From Clostridia bacterium (GTDB lineage: Bacteria; Bacillota; Clostridia; Oscillospirales; UBA644): a DNA stretch of 60,609 nucleotides. A program made the translations under genes and the position numbers. Of this stretch, positions 15,399 to 24,171 are shown piece by piece. Location: contig JAGAPC010000034.1 in assembly GCA_017623475.1 (NCBI GenBank), forward strand, positions 1-60,609, written 5' to 3'. Below the pieces are notes generated by a model. That model was not told the origin of the DNA, made no database searches, and saw only the letters and a list, made by a program, of their open reading frames with translations. Numbering within the stretch: position 1 is the stretch's first letter; each line of letters begins with the position of its first letter.

Positions 15399-16291
15399 GC
15401 CGCGAATCGTTCATGCGCCGCGCCCTTGCCTGCGCCGAAAAGGCCAAGGCGCTGGGGGAAGTCCCCGTTGGGGCGGTGGTCGTCAAGGACGGCAAGATCA
15501 TCGCCACCGGCTACAATCGGCGGGAAAAGGGCAAAAACGCTTTGCTTCACGCGGAGATTATCGCCATTCAGCGTGCCTGCAAAAGGGTTGGAGATTGGCG
15601 CCTTTCCGACTGTGATCTGTACGTCACCCTCGAACCCTGTCCCATGTGTACCGGGGCAATCATCAACGCCCGCATCCGTCGGGTTTATTTCGGTGCAAGG
15701 GATCCCAAGGCAGGGTGTATGGGAAGCCTTTGCGATTTGACGAGTCTGCCGTTCAATCATCAGCCCGAAGTTATTCAAGGGGTTTTGGAACAAGAATGTT
15801 CCGGGCAGTTGACCGATTTTTTCCGTCAGGTCCGCGTGGAAAAAACGCCGGAGCAAAAGATCCTTTCGCTGCGCCCCTTTTCCCAAGAAGATCTTCCGGT
15901 CTTAAAGCAATATCTGTTTTCCCATCGATCCGTGAAAAGCGTTTCCGCAATCATTGATCAATGGAAGGAAGATAAAAAATCAGAGCATTTTGCCCTTTCT
16001 GTTGACGAACGAGCCGTGGGTTACGGTCGTCTGACCAAAAAAGAAGAAACGGCGGAAATCGAGGTTTCTATCTTTTCCGATTTTCGGGGCAAAACTTACG
16101 GCAAACAAGCCGTGGAACAACTTCTTTCCGTCGCAAAAAATCGAGGATATTCCTCGGTTGTTGCAACGGTGCGGAAAAACAGTGTTCCCGCCTGTCGCCT
16201 TTGTAGTTCCGTCGGCTTTGTCCGTGCCGGGGAAACGGTAACGGCAAAGGGGCAGGAACTTTGGAATTTAACCTATTCTTTTCTCGATTAA
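15395..16291 (+). CDS. tadA: tRNA adenosine deaminase fused to a GNAT acetyltransferase domain
   Basis: 298 residues, about twice a normal TadA. Residues 1-150 are a complete TadA: EVPVGAVVV, ALLHAEIIAIQ (His and catalytic Glu) and LEPCPMCTGAI (two Cys zinc ligands), which converts A34 to inosine in tRNA-Arg. Residues 158-298 look like a GNAT domain, with LRPFSQEDLPVLKQYL, VGYGRLTKKEETAEIEV and the acetyl-CoA loop FRGKTYGKQA. There is no stop between the two. ATG 15395 overlaps the DUF1934 stop by four bases. The acceptor of the GNAT half is unknown; it could simply be an appended domain. Confidence 0.88.
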   Translation: MSRESFMRRALACAEKAKALGEVPVGAVVVKDGKIIATGYNRREKGKNALLHAEIIAIQRACKRVGDWRLSDCDLYVTLEPCPMCTGAIINARIRRVYFGARDPKAGCMGSLCDLTSLPFNHQPEVIQGVLEQECSGQLTDFFRQVRVEKTPEQKILSLRPFSQEDLPVLKQYLFSHRSVKSVSAIIDQWKEDKKSEHFALSVDERAVGYGRLTKKEETAEIEVSIFSDFRGKTYGKQAVEQLLSVAKNRGYSSVVATVRKNSVPACRLCSSVGFVRAGETVTAKGQELWNLTYSFLD

Positions 16292-16295
16292 AAAA

Positions 16296-16322
16296 AGAGC
16301 AACTTCGGTTGCTCTCTTGTTT
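16296..16322 (+). terminator. terminator with TTCG tetraloop after tadA
   Basis: AGAGCAAC (16296-16303), TTCG loop, GTTGCTCT (16308-16315), then CTTGTTTT. The MFS gene starts 12 bases after it without an obvious own promoter, so termination may be partial. Confidence 0.85.
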
Positions 16323-16333
16323 TGAGGTTTGAT

Positions 16334-17575
16334 ATGAAACTGAATGAAAAACGTGTGAAGTATGCCTGTTATACGGTAAACGTTATTATGGCGGTGGTCG
16401 GGAGTCTTTCGCCCGTCCTTTTTCTGACTTTTCGTACCATGTACGGAATTTCCTATTCCTTGTTGGGGCTTTTGGTTCTGATCAATTTTTGTACCCAGTT
16501 GGGAATTGATTTGATTTTCTCTTTCTTCTCTCATCGGTTTAATATTCAAAAGACGGTAAAGACGATTCCCTACATTTCCATGGCGGGGCTATGTATTTAC
16601 GGTTTGATTCCCCTGTTCTTCCCCCAATGGGCGTATGCCGGTCTTGTGGTGGGTACGTTTGTCTTTTCTGCCGCATCCGGCTTGGCGGAAGTTTTGATCA
16701 GTCCGATTATTGCCGCGTTGCCGTCCAAAGACCCGGATCGGGAAATGAGTCAACTGCACTCGGTGTTTGCCTGGGGTGTGGTCGGGGTAATTATTGTCAG
16801 CACGATCTATCTGTTCTTGTTTGGCGGAGAGTATTGGCAAGGGCTTCCTCTTCTTTTTGCGTTAATTCCCTTGGTTTCTGCTCTTCTTTTTTCCGGAACG
16901 GCGTTGCCCAAAATGGAAACTCCCAAAAAGGCGTCCGGCGCCCTTCATTTGCTGAAAAACAAAGGCGTTTGGATTTCGTTTTTTGCCATCTTTTTCGGAG
17001 GAGCCGCGGAATGTACCATGTCTCAATGGGCGTCGGGGTATTTGGAGCAAGCCTTGGGGATTCCTAAAGTTTGGGGCGATATTTTCGGCGTTGCCATGTT
17101 TTCTTTGTTCCTCGGACTGGGGCGTACCCTTTACGGAAAGTACGGAAAAAACATCGAAAAAGTCCTGCTTCTTTGCGGAATCGGAGCCACGGCGTGTTAC
17201 CTGGTCGCCGCCCTTTCTCCTTTCCCGATCCTGGGGCTTTTTGCCTGCGCCTTTACCGGATTTGCCACGTCCATGCTGTGGCCGGGAAGTCTGATTATCG
17301 CCTCGGATCGATTCCCTGCAGGCGGCGTGTTTATTTACGCCCTTATGGCGGCAGGGGGAGACTTGGGCGTGTCGGTGGCGCCTCAGGTCTTCGGGATCAT
17401 CACCGACCTCGTTTCGGCAGATCCTACCGTAATTTCCCTTGCCCAATCCTTATCCCTCTCCTCCGAGCAGTTAGGCATGAAATTGGGCATCCTTACCGGC
17501 GCAATCTTCCCCTTGCTTGGGACTTTTATTTACGCCTACCTATATAAAACCCGTAAAAGAAAATCTCTTTCATAA
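16334..17575 (+). CDS. major facilitator superfamily transporter
   Basis: 413 residues with about twelve hydrophobic helices, arranged in two halves around a basic loop near residues 190-205 (PKMETPKKASGALHLLKNKG). The pattern resembles sugar or small-solute MFS permeases (FucP/GlcP-like), with no signature precise enough to name a substrate. A GAGG site precedes ATG 16334; an in-frame TTG at 16322 is less likely. It lies between two terminators, convergent with the HAD phosphatase gene, so its expression depends on read-through from tadA or an unseen promoter. Confidence 0.82.
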   Translation: MKLNEKRVKYACYTVNVIMAVVGSLSPVLFLTFRTMYGISYSLLGLLVLINFCTQLGIDLIFSFFSHRFNIQKTVKTIPYISMAGLCIYGLIPLFFPQWAYAGLVVGTFVFSAASGLAEVLISPIIAALPSKDPDREMSQLHSVFAWGVVGVIIVSTIYLFLFGGEYWQGLPLLFALIPLVSALLFSGTALPKMETPKKASGALHLLKNKGVWISFFAIFFGGAAECTMSQWASGYLEQALGIPKVWGDIFGVAMFSLFLGLGRTLYGKYGKNIEKVLLLCGIGATACYLVAALSPFPILGLFACAFTGFATSMLWPGSLIIASDRFPAGGVFIYALMAAGGDLGVSVAPQVFGIITDLVSADPTVISLAQSLSLSSEQLGMKLGILTGAIFPLLGTFIYAYLYKTRKRKSLS

Positions 17576-17580
17576 AAAAA

Positions 17581-17600
17581 GGATGCACGTCAGTGCATCC
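17581..17600. terminator. bidirectional terminator between MFS and HAD genes
   Basis: GGATGCAC-GTCA-GTGCATCC, flanked by seven A on the left and TCATTTTA on the right, so it serves transcripts from both sides. Confidence 0.88.
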
Positions 17601-17605
17601 TCATT

Positions 17606-18367
17606 TTATATTTCTAAAAACCGTTCCAAAAATGCCGCCACGCCGTCTTCGTCAACGGAAAGCGTAACGTGTTTTCCGTGCTTTTTGACCGTGTCGGCGG
17701 CGTTCCCCATAACGACGGGGATTTCCGCCGCGTCCAGCATGGCAAGATCGTTTTCCGAATCTCCGATGGCGATGACCTTTTTGGGGTCTAACTCCAAGTA
17801 GTCCACCACCGCCTTCATGACGTACGCCTTATCGTGTCCCGGAGGAACGATTTCGGTGTAGTGGTGCTGTTGATGCACCAGGGGATTTCCGAACTGCCGA
17901 ACGAAGGCAATATCTTCTTCGGGAATATCCGCCAAAATGCTTATTTTCGTAATAGGCTCCAGCTCGCAGACCTTAAAGATTTCCCCCATATCGTCAAGGG
18001 GGATAAACTTCGGATTCGGATTTTTATCCCACAAAGCGTAAACGGCGTACTCGCCCTCCAGCAGAACCGGAATATCTCGGTTGTAAAAATGCGCCGCGAT
18101 GGGCTGGCTTTGGTCTGCAGACAATCCGTCCGCCATCAAAACCTTTCCGCCCACGTTAATATAGGCGCAGCCGCACAGATAACCGTCGAACCGAAATCCG
18201 CGGAAATCGTCCACCGGGATGTTGGAAAGGGGTCTTGCGGTGTTCAGAAATATTTTGTGTCCGTTGGCTTGGGCTTTGGTCAGGATCTTCAGGGTATCGT
18301 CGGAAAACTTCGGCTTTTTCCAGGAAAGAAGCGTTCCGTCCAAATCAAGAAAAACAGCGTAGGGCAT
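17606..18367 (-). CDS. Cof-type HAD hydrolase
   Basis: 253 residues. The HAD motifs are DLDGTLLSW (nucleophile Asp in motif I), STARPLSN-like motif II and GDSENDLAML (motif IV); a type II cap lies between, from about residue 80 to 185. Such enzymes dephosphorylate sugar phosphates, flavins or nucleotides; substrate cannot be predicted. It is the last gene of a minus-strand operon, 13 bases after radA, and ends next to a bidirectional terminator. Confidence 0.9.
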   Translation of the reverse strand: MPYAVFLDLDGTLLSWKKPKFSDDTLKILTKAQANGHKIFLNTARPLSNIPVDDFRGFRFDGYLCGCAYINVGGKVLMADGLSADQSQPIAAHFYNRDIPVLLEGEYAVYALWDKNPNPKFIPLDDMGEIFKVCELEPITKISILADIPEEDIAFVRQFGNPLVHQQHHYTEIVPPGHDKAYVMKAVVDYLELDPKKVIAIGDSENDLAMLDAAEIPVVMGNAADTVKKHGKHVTLSVDEDGVAAFLERFLEI

Positions 18368-18380
18368 AGGAAAAACCTTC

Positions 18381-19745
18381 TTATATTTTGTTTAAAACGT
18401 CTTTGATGGAATAGGCGGGAATGACCTCCAGCGGAAAGCTTCCCTTGGGGCGGTTCCGCGCCGGAATGACCGCACGGGTAAAGCCCAGGGAGGCTGCCTC
18501 GTGCAACCGTTTTTCGATTCCCGAAACGGCGCGCAATTCCCCTGCAAGTCCGATTTCCCCGATCAATATGGTCTTTTCGGGCAAAACGAAATCCTTCGCC
18601 GCCGAAATGATCGCCATCGCAACGCCCAGATCCGCCGCAGGCTCGTCCAGACGCAGTCCGCCGATGACGTTAACGTAAACGTCGCTCGCGCCGAAGAACA
18701 ATCCGCATCGCCGTTCCAATACGGCTAAGATCAGATTCAACCGCTGATAATCAAATCCCACCGCCGTTCTTCGGGGAGAGGGGAAGGGGGTTTTGGAAAC
18801 CAGCGTTTGCACCTCCGCGATGATGGGACGGGTGCCCTCCATGACGCACAGGGTGGCGATGCCCGACACGTTTTCCGGCTTATCCAACAGGAATAATTCG
18901 GAGGGATTCGGGATTTCCTTTAACCCCTCCTCGGTCATTTCAAACACGCCGATCTCGTTGGTCGAGCCGAAGCGGTTTTTGATGGCGCGCAGGATTCGGT
19001 GATCGCTGGAGCGTTCCCCTTCAAAATACAGAACCGCATCCACCATATGCTCCATCACCTTCGGACCGGCGATGGCGCCTTCCTTGTTCACGTGGCTGAC
19101 CACGAAGGTGGGAATTTCCATGGATTTTGCAATCCGCATCAATTCCGAGGTGCATTCCCGTACCTGGGGCACCGAGCCGGGGGCGGAGGTCATGTCCTGT
19201 CGGTACATGGTCTGGATGGAATCCACCACCAAAATGTCCGGGGCGGCTTCTTGGGTTCGCTCTACCACGGCGGAAATATCGGTTTCCGAAAGAATAAACA
19301 GATTTTCCGGGTATTCTCCCACCCGATCTGCCCGTAATTTGATCTGCCGGGGGGATTCTTCCCCCGAAACGTACAGGATCCGAAGATCCCGCATCTTCAT
19401 GCACATCTGCAGTAAAATCGTGGATTTCCCGATGCCCGGCTCGCCGCTGACCAAAATCAGCGATCCCTTTACGATGCCCCCGCCCAGGACCCGATCCAAT
19501 TCGGAGATTCCCGTGGTTTGCCGCAATTCGCTTTCTGCGGTAATTTCCCGCAGACGCTTCGGCACGGCGCGTTTCATCGGGTCTGCCTTCGTCGTCAGGG
19601 TTACCGGTTTGTCCGGCTCCACGATCTGTTCAAAAAAGGAATTCCAGGCACCGCAGGCAGGACATTGACCTGCCCATTTGGGATTTTCGTTCCCACATTC
19701 GGAGCAAACGTACACCGTTTTGGTTTTATTGACCGTCTTTGCCAT
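18381..19745 (-). CDS. radA: DNA repair protein RadA/Sms
   Basis: 454 residues, the standard size. It has an N-terminal zinc finger (CSECGNENPKWAGQCPAC), a RecA-like ATPase with Walker A GEPGIGKST and the RadA-specific KNRFGSTNEIGVF, and a C-terminal Lon-protease-like domain with ADLGVAMAIISA. RadA is a branch-migration helicase that helps process recombination intermediates. Its start overlaps the end of the YkgJ-type gene by 20 bases, so translation is probably coupled within the rpe operon. Confidence 0.95.
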   Translation of the reverse strand: MAKTVNKTKTVYVCSECGNENPKWAGQCPACGAWNSFFEQIVEPDKPVTLTTKADPMKRAVPKRLREITAESELRQTTGISELDRVLGGGIVKGSLILVSGEPGIGKSTILLQMCMKMRDLRILYVSGEESPRQIKLRADRVGEYPENLFILSETDISAVVERTQEAAPDILVVDSIQTMYRQDMTSAPGSVPQVRECTSELMRIAKSMEIPTFVVSHVNKEGAIAGPKVMEHMVDAVLYFEGERSSDHRILRAIKNRFGSTNEIGVFEMTEEGLKEIPNPSELFLLDKPENVSGIATLCVMEGTRPIIAEVQTLVSKTPFPSPRRTAVGFDYQRLNLILAVLERRCGLFFGASDVYVNVIGGLRLDEPAADLGVAMAIISAAKDFVLPEKTILIGEIGLAGELRAVSGIEKRLHEAASLGFTRAVIPARNRPKGSFPLEVIPAYSIKDVLNKI

Positions 19746-20076
19746 ACCCTTCCTGTTCCTTTCGCAACCGTAAATATTCCTGTAAAATAGCCTTCGTTTC
19801 CGCTTCGCTCAAGGGAATTTCCGGTCCGTACCCGTAGGGGCAGGGCATCATTTCGCTTGAGGCGAATAACCGACAGATCAGCGGTCGGTGTTCATAGACG
19901 GAGCATCCGCCGTCGGTCAATTTCGGGCAGGCTTCTCCCGAAAAATCAAATCCGCCGCAACGCGCCGCCTCCTCCGGGGCAAACTGAATCCAATTGTCGC
20001 AGCAGCGAGTACATCCTTCCTTACAGCGGAAGGAGGGGATCTTCTCGTATAATTTTTGAATCGGCGTCTTTTCCAT
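19726..20076 (-). CDS. YkgJ family cysteine cluster protein
   Basis: 116 residues. Cysteines are spaced as RCKEGCTRCCDNW, an isolated CP, and CSVYEHRPLICRLF, the pattern of the zinc- or Fe-S-binding CxxCxxxCC family (YkgJ). The central FAPEEAARCGGFDFSGEACP segment is typical. Function is unknown; it is a soluble cytoplasmic protein. It lies 3 bases after the cysteine-hydrolase gene and overlaps radA. Confidence 0.85.
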   Translation of the reverse strand: MEKTPIQKLYEKIPSFRCKEGCTRCCDNWIQFAPEEAARCGGFDFSGEACPKLTDGGCSVYEHRPLICRLFASSEMMPCPYGYGPEIPLSEAETKAILQEYLRLRKEQEGYGKDGQ

Positions 20077-20079
20077 GGA

Positions 20080-20703
20080 TTACAGACGGGCGATTTTAAT
20101 GCCGTTCATGTACATATTGAACAGGGCAAAATAGTGCATCATATCGCCGTTGTGGATATCGTCGTGATAGGTCTGCACCGCGTTTTCGATGACGATGATT
20201 CGGTTATTGTTGTTGCTTTCGTTCCAATAAGCGCGCATGGCGAGGGCAAACTGCATCACGCAAATGTCGGTGCATCCCCCCACGATGACGATGTTTTCGA
20301 TTTCCTTGTGCTTTGCAAGCCAGGTCAGATATTGCTTGCAGAAAAATCCGTTGGTGGAGTTTTTGGGAATGATTTCTCCCACCTCCGCGAAGGCTTCCAA
20401 TTCGGTAATGATTTCCTGCTCGTACTTATCGACACAATGCTCCGGATAGGTTTCAAATTCCTCCGAATCGGGGGTGTGGGTGTCTGCAAAAAACAGCTTG
20501 GGGCTATCCAGATAGTATTCGTTGACCTGCTTGATTTGAGGAATAATGGCCTTCAGACGGTTGGACGCCAATTTTCCTTTTTTGAAAAATCCGTTGATGG
20601 TGTCCATGTTGACCACCACGGTGGTTTCGGGGTTCGTGATATAATTGCGGATATCTACCGTTACTTCCCGAATGGTTTTTTCATAAGGCGGTGTGAAAAA
20701 CAT
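20080..20703 (-). CDS. isochorismatase/nicotinamidase-like cysteine hydrolase
   Basis: 207 residues. The fold is indicated by VVVNMDTINGFFKKG at the start (catalytic Asp), the metal-site region FFADTHTPDSEEFETYPEHC, and GGCTDICVMQFAL with the nucleophilic Cys. These features resemble nicotinamidase PncA, which deamidates nicotinamide in NAD salvage. The linear order Asp, then D-x-H with H, then Lys/Cys fits. The first G of the common GCCTD is kept but one Cys is Gly. Nicotinamidase is the likeliest activity, other amide hydrolysis being possible. It sits 3 bases after rpe. Confidence 0.8.
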   Translation of the reverse strand: MFFTPPYEKTIREVTVDIRNYITNPETTVVVNMDTINGFFKKGKLASNRLKAIIPQIKQVNEYYLDSPKLFFADTHTPDSEEFETYPEHCVDKYEQEIITELEAFAEVGEIIPKNSTNGFFCKQYLTWLAKHKEIENIVIVGGCTDICVMQFALAMRAYWNESNNNNRIIVIENAVQTYHDDIHNGDMMHYFALFNMYMNGIKIARL

Positions 20704-20706
20704 GAT

Positions 20707-21348
20707 TCAGCATCCTTTCAATTCCGAAATGGCGGCGTTGCGGTCGGCGGCGTTGAAGACCGAAGACCCTGCAACCAAAATATCCGCCCCGGCTTCGATT
20801 GCCAAGGGAGCGTTTTGTCCGGTAATTCCGCCGTCAACCTCAATGTGGGTTTTCAATCCCTCTTGGGTGATTCTTTCCCGAAGCGCCCGAACCTTTTCAA
20901 AGCATTCTTCCTTGCACTTTTGTCCGCCGAAGCCCGGTTCTACGGTCATGACCAAAACCAAATACAGATCCTTCAACCGAGGAAGCACCGGATCAATGGG
21001 GGTAGCGGGATTGATGACAAGCCCCGGCTTTTTCCCGCAGGCCTTGATTTTTGCAATACATTCGTCAATATCACAGTCGCTTTCCGCGTGGAAGACGATA
21101 ATATCCGCCCCTGCCTTGGCAAAGGCCTCGATATAGTCCTGGGGATGGGTAATCATCAAATGCACGTCCAGGGGAAGCTTGGTACAGCGGCGAATGCTCT
21201 GAACCACGGGAATTCCGATGGAAATGTTGGGGACGAACAGCCCGTCCATCACGTCCACGTGCAGATAATCCGCGGCAGAGATGCTTTCGATTTCCTTTTG
21301 CAGATTTGCAAAGTCCGAAGCCAGCAGAGAGGGGGAGATCTTGACCAT
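20707..21348 (-). CDS. rpe: ribulose-phosphate 3-epimerase
   Basis: 213 residues from ATG 21348. Motifs of this TIM barrel are KISPSLLASDF, the metal-binding LHVDVMDGLFVPN, DVHLMI, VEPGFGGQ and EVDGGITGQNA. It interconverts ribulose 5-phosphate and xylulose 5-phosphate in the pentose phosphate pathway. An ATG six codons upstream is in frame, but the AAAGGA that would serve ATG 21348 overlaps it. It leads the five-gene minus-strand operon down to the HAD gene. In Firmicutes rpe often follows rsgA, which is not here. Confidence 0.94.
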   Translation of the reverse strand: MVKISPSLLASDFANLQKEIESISAADYLHVDVMDGLFVPNISIGIPVVQSIRRCTKLPLDVHLMITHPQDYIEAFAKAGADIIVFHAESDCDIDECIAKIKACGKKPGLVINPATPIDPVLPRLKDLYLVLVMTVEPGFGGQKCKEECFEKVRALRERITQEGLKTHIEVDGGITGQNAPLAIEAGADILVAGSSVFNAADRNAAISELKGC

Positions 21349-21445
21349 AGTAAACGATCCTTTCATTCCGTATAGCTTTATAATACTATGATATTATTAA
21401 GATTTCGCCACGAAATCGTGACATTTCTGAAAAGTCCGTTCCATC

Positions 21446-21474
21446 TTGACAATTTCTTCCTGAAATGGTATAAT
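21446..21474 (+). promoter_or_regulatory. sigma-A promoter of ispD
   Basis: TTGACA at 21446-21451, TATAAT at 21469-21474, spacer 17. The leader of about 130 bases contains a partial copy of the dispersed hairpin element. Confidence 0.87.
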
Positions 21475-21487
21475 GGAAATGCAAAAT

Positions 21488-21550
21488 GCAGCCCCCTCCA
21501 TCGTTCTGCGGACGGTCCCCCTCCCCCTCGCCTCTAAGGCGGTGGGAGGC
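21488..21550 (+). repeat. partial (half) copy of the hairpin element in the ispD leader
   Basis: The order CAGCCCCCTCC, a short C/G hairpin, then GGTCCCCCTCCCC follows the left half of the 191-bp elements at 7174 and 22338. It then diverges into CGCCTCTAAGGCG. It is transcribed as part of the ispD 5' UTR. Confidence 0.6.
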
Positions 21551-21612
21551 AAGGTAGAATGCAGAATGAGAACGGGGGTGCGAAATAGTTTGTACCTTTA
21601 TGAGGAGAATTT

Positions 21613-22287
21613 ATGGCAAAAACCTTTGGCGTAATTATCCCTGCCGCCGGATCGGGAACCCGGTTCGGGGAAGATAAATTGATGTATGATCTTTGCGGAA
21701 AGCCGGTGCTGTGGCACACCCTTCAAGCCTTCGAGCAGGCAAAATCCGTCACCTGTATCGTGATTCCCACCCGAAAGGAAAGCCTTTGCTTCGTGCGGGA
21801 GCTGACGGCGGAATTTTCCAAGGTCGTTGCCGTGATTGAAGGCGGAAAAACCCGCCAGGAATCGGTGATCTGCGGCCTTTCTGCTCTGCCGGAGGTGGAT
21901 TTTATTTCGGTGCACGACGCCGCCCGTCCCTTGATTTTGCCCGAGGAAATCGACCGGATCCATCGCAACGCCGTCAAATACGGCGCCGTCTGTGCCGGAG
22001 TTCCGGTGGTAGATACCGTTCAGCAGGTGGACGAGGAGGGATTTATCGTTCACACCCCCGATCGGGCGACGCTGATGGCGGCATCGACGCCCCAGGTCTT
22101 TGAGGCGGAGCTTTACCAAAGGGCTTGCCTTCAGGCCGCGGAGCAATACACCGACGACGCGGGCATGGTTCGTGCCGCCGGGGGAAAGGTGAAAATGATC
22201 CTCTGCCAAGGAGAAAACTTCAAAATTACCGCCAAAGAAGACGCCCTTCGGGCACAGCAGGTGCTTTTGAACCGAAAAGAAAATTAA
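21613..22287 (+). CDS. ispD: 2-C-methyl-D-erythritol 4-phosphate cytidylyltransferase
   Basis: 224 residues. It activates methylerythritol phosphate with CTP in the non-mevalonate isoprenoid pathway. Visible motifs are IIPAAGSGTRFG (CTP loop), GKPVLWHTL, HDAARPLI, and TPQVFEAELY near the C-terminus. GAGGAG precedes the ATG by 6 bases. It is a single-gene unit with its own promoter; transcription can end in the hairpin of the downstream repeat, whose right part is GGGGAGC followed by seven T. Confidence 0.95.
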   Translation: MAKTFGVIIPAAGSGTRFGEDKLMYDLCGKPVLWHTLQAFEQAKSVTCIVIPTRKESLCFVRELTAEFSKVVAVIEGGKTRQESVICGLSALPEVDFISVHDAARPLILPEEIDRIHRNAVKYGAVCAGVPVVDTVQQVDEEGFIVHTPDRATLMAASTPQVFEAELYQRACLQAAEQYTDDAGMVRAAGGKVKMILCQGENFKITAKEDALRAQQVLLNRKEN

Positions 22288-22337
22288 AAATGATTGGTTC
22301 CTCTTGTTGATGAACGCAAAAAAAAGATGTATCCCAA

Positions 22338-22528
22338 ACAGCCCCTCAGTCTCGCCTGTGGCGAGCCAGCTCCCCTTACACAGGGGAGCCTTTTTTTGTG
22401 TTCAATTCATCTCTTTTTTCAGTGCACGTGAGCACAATCTGCGAACAATGTAAAAACGTTGAAGATTGCACGAAAATCAGCCTCCCCTGTGTAAGGGGAG
22501 GGGGACCGCAAGGCGGTGGAGGGACTGT
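22338..22528. repeat. 191-bp composite hairpin element, copy 2 (inverted relative to copy 1)
   Basis: Reverse complement of the element at 7174-7364, of identical length. Ends are ACAGCCCCTC and GAGGGACTGT. Hairpins GCTCCCC/GGGGAGC (about 22370-22389) and CTCCCC/GGGGAG (about 22483-22501) lie near either end. Similarity extends into the spacer (GTGCAATCTTCAACG against GTGCATTTTTCAATG). It lies between the convergent ispD and telA genes and probably terminates ispD. Confidence 0.85.
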
Positions 22529-22555
22529 TGAAAAGGCAATCGAGATTTTTTTACG

Positions 22556-23557
22556 TTATCGGTTTTCCGTCGCGCCGATCAAGCGTAGGCGGATTTCGTT
22601 GTCTAACTTCCGAAGCTCCGCTTCTGCCTCCAGACGGGTTTTCCGTCCTTCCTCCTTCAGCTTCAGCATTTCGTCCAAAGTCTCGATGAGAATGGCGTTG
22701 GTCTCTTTTAAAGTGGAAACCTTGATGCTTCCCAGCTCCGCCTCCCGCGTGACCTCCAGGGTGGTTTCTTTGAGCGATTGGGCGTTTCGGCGGAGCAGTG
22801 CGTCGGTGATTTGAGTCACTTTTGTTTGCATTTCGATGGCAGATTTGGAGTTTTCCATCCCCAGCGTCAGCACCATCTGGCTTTTCCAGAGGGGGATGGT
22901 ATTGACCACGGAGGACTGAATCTTTTCCGCCATGACCGTATTGTTATTTTGAAGCATCCGAATTTGGGGCGCCATTTGCAGGGCGACGGCGCGGGTCAGT
23001 TCTAAATCGTGCAGTTTTTTCTCAAAGCGGTCGCATTGTTCGAAGGCGTCTCGCGACGCCTGGGCGTCGGAGGGATTTCCGCTTTTCTCCGCTTTTTTCT
23101 GCAGAGGGATCGCCGTCTCGTTTCGAAATTGCTCCAGCGCCGTTTTTCCGTCCTCCAGATACCCGGTCAGGGCTTCGTATTGCTCCCGGTTCATGGCGTA
23201 CAACAGCTCCAGCATTTCGATGTCCTTCATCAAAAGATCCCGATGCCCCTGCAGGGAAAGAGCGATCTTATCCACCGCCTCGCACGCCCTTCGGTAGCGG
23301 CTTTTCAACCCCTCCGCCGTTGCGGCAGGCTTGCGGAAAATCCGCATCATTCCGGACTTTTCCTCCGGATCGGCGTCCTTTAATTTCGTGATCAGCTCCG
23401 CAATCTTTCCGCTGACCTCTCCCAAGTCCTTCGCCTTCAGATTTTCCAGGGCAATTTCGGAAAATTCCGCCACCCTCTGTTGGGCGTCGGCGCCGTAATT
23501 CAGAACGGCGTTTGCGTCGTTTAACGGGGGTACGGATCGGGGAATCGTCTTATCCAT
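22556..23557 (-). CDS. TelA family toxic anion resistance protein
   Basis: 333 residues, nearly all helical with long heptad-like stretches. Blocks such as EKSGNPSDAQASRDAFEQC, TRAVALQMAPQIRMLQNNN and LWKSQMVLTLGMENSKSAIE are typical of TelA (PF05816). The family takes its name from tellurite resistance, but the molecular role is unproven; roles in phage or envelope stress have been suggested. Cytoplasmic, no membrane helix. It overlaps the preceding XpaC-like gene by 8 bases, a common pairing in Firmicutes. Confidence 0.9.
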   Translation of the reverse strand: MDKTIPRSVPPLNDANAVLNYGADAQQRVAEFSEIALENLKAKDLGEVSGKIAELITKLKDADPEEKSGMMRIFRKPAATAEGLKSRYRRACEAVDKIALSLQGHRDLLMKDIEMLELLYAMNREQYEALTGYLEDGKTALEQFRNETAIPLQKKAEKSGNPSDAQASRDAFEQCDRFEKKLHDLELTRAVALQMAPQIRMLQNNNTVMAEKIQSSVVNTIPLWKSQMVLTLGMENSKSAIEMQTKVTQITDALLRRNAQSLKETTLEVTREAELGSIKVSTLKETNAILIETLDEMLKLKEEGRKTRLEAEAELRKLDNEIRLRLIGATENR

Positions 23558-24122
23558 CGCGGGTCTCCTTACGGTTGAGTTTTTTATACAAAAGTGACGT
23601 TTGCGCGTGTACGTTCAAGCGGACGGTTTGATCGTTTCGGTCGCAGGCTTTTCGGAAATTTTCCGCAATTTCTTCCATCGCCTCTTCCATTTGCTTCATG
23701 GTGGCAAGGATGGAAGGATTCCCCTCGTTACATTCTTCAAATGTTGCATAGGAGGTGAAATATTTCAGAAAGGTTGGCAGGTAATATTCCGTAATCTCCC
23801 GCCGCGCCGCGGGGGAAAGAAAGGGGAGACTGCTTTGGCATTGTTTCAGCTCCGTAATGATTTGGTGTCCGCCCCGATAGACGGTTCGGTTTTTGATCTT
23901 TTCCACGTTTCGTTGCAGGTGCTTCAGATTTTGACGCCAATCCCGCGGAATTTCCGGATCCTGCCTCGGATACAGAAGTACGCCGCACAACAGGGTGACG
24001 CCCAGCGCCAGCAGACCTAAAAGCAGTACCTTGCTCCAATCGAAGCCCAGGATCATCGCGCCGAAAATCAGCACGCAGGGAAAGAGGGGAATCGCCCCCA
24101 GGATCCGCAGCCGTTTCCACAT
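23550..24122 (-). CDS. XpaC family membrane protein (5-bromo-4-chloroindolyl phosphate hydrolysis)
   Basis: 190 residues from ATG 24122, which follows GGGAGA; an upstream in-frame ATG at 24182 lies in the nrdR promoter and is rejected. Two hydrophobic helices near the N-terminus (LGAIPLFPCVLIFGAMI and KVLLLGLLALGVTLLCG) anchor it, followed by a basic helical domain (DWRQNLKHLQRNVEKIKNR). XpaC proteins are paired with TelA; despite the historic name, hydrolase activity is not shown by any motif here. Confidence 0.8.
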   Translation of the reverse strand: MWKRLRILGAIPLFPCVLIFGAMILGFDWSKVLLLGLLALGVTLLCGVLLYPRQDPEIPRDWRQNLKHLQRNVEKIKNRTVYRGGHQIITELKQCQSSLPFLSPAARREITEYYLPTFLKYFTSYATFEECNEGNPSILATMKQMEEAMEEIAENFRKACDRNDQTVRLNVHAQTSLLYKKLNRKETRDG

Positions 24123-24142
24123 AAAATTCTCTCCCTTTGCAC

Positions 24143-24171
24143 TTGACAAACGCGGGGTTTTGATGTATAAT
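24143..24171 (+). promoter_or_regulatory. sigma-A promoter of nrdR
   Basis: TTGACA at 24143-24148, TATAAT at 24166-24171, spacer 17, beside the divergent start of the xpaC-like gene. Confidence 0.87.
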
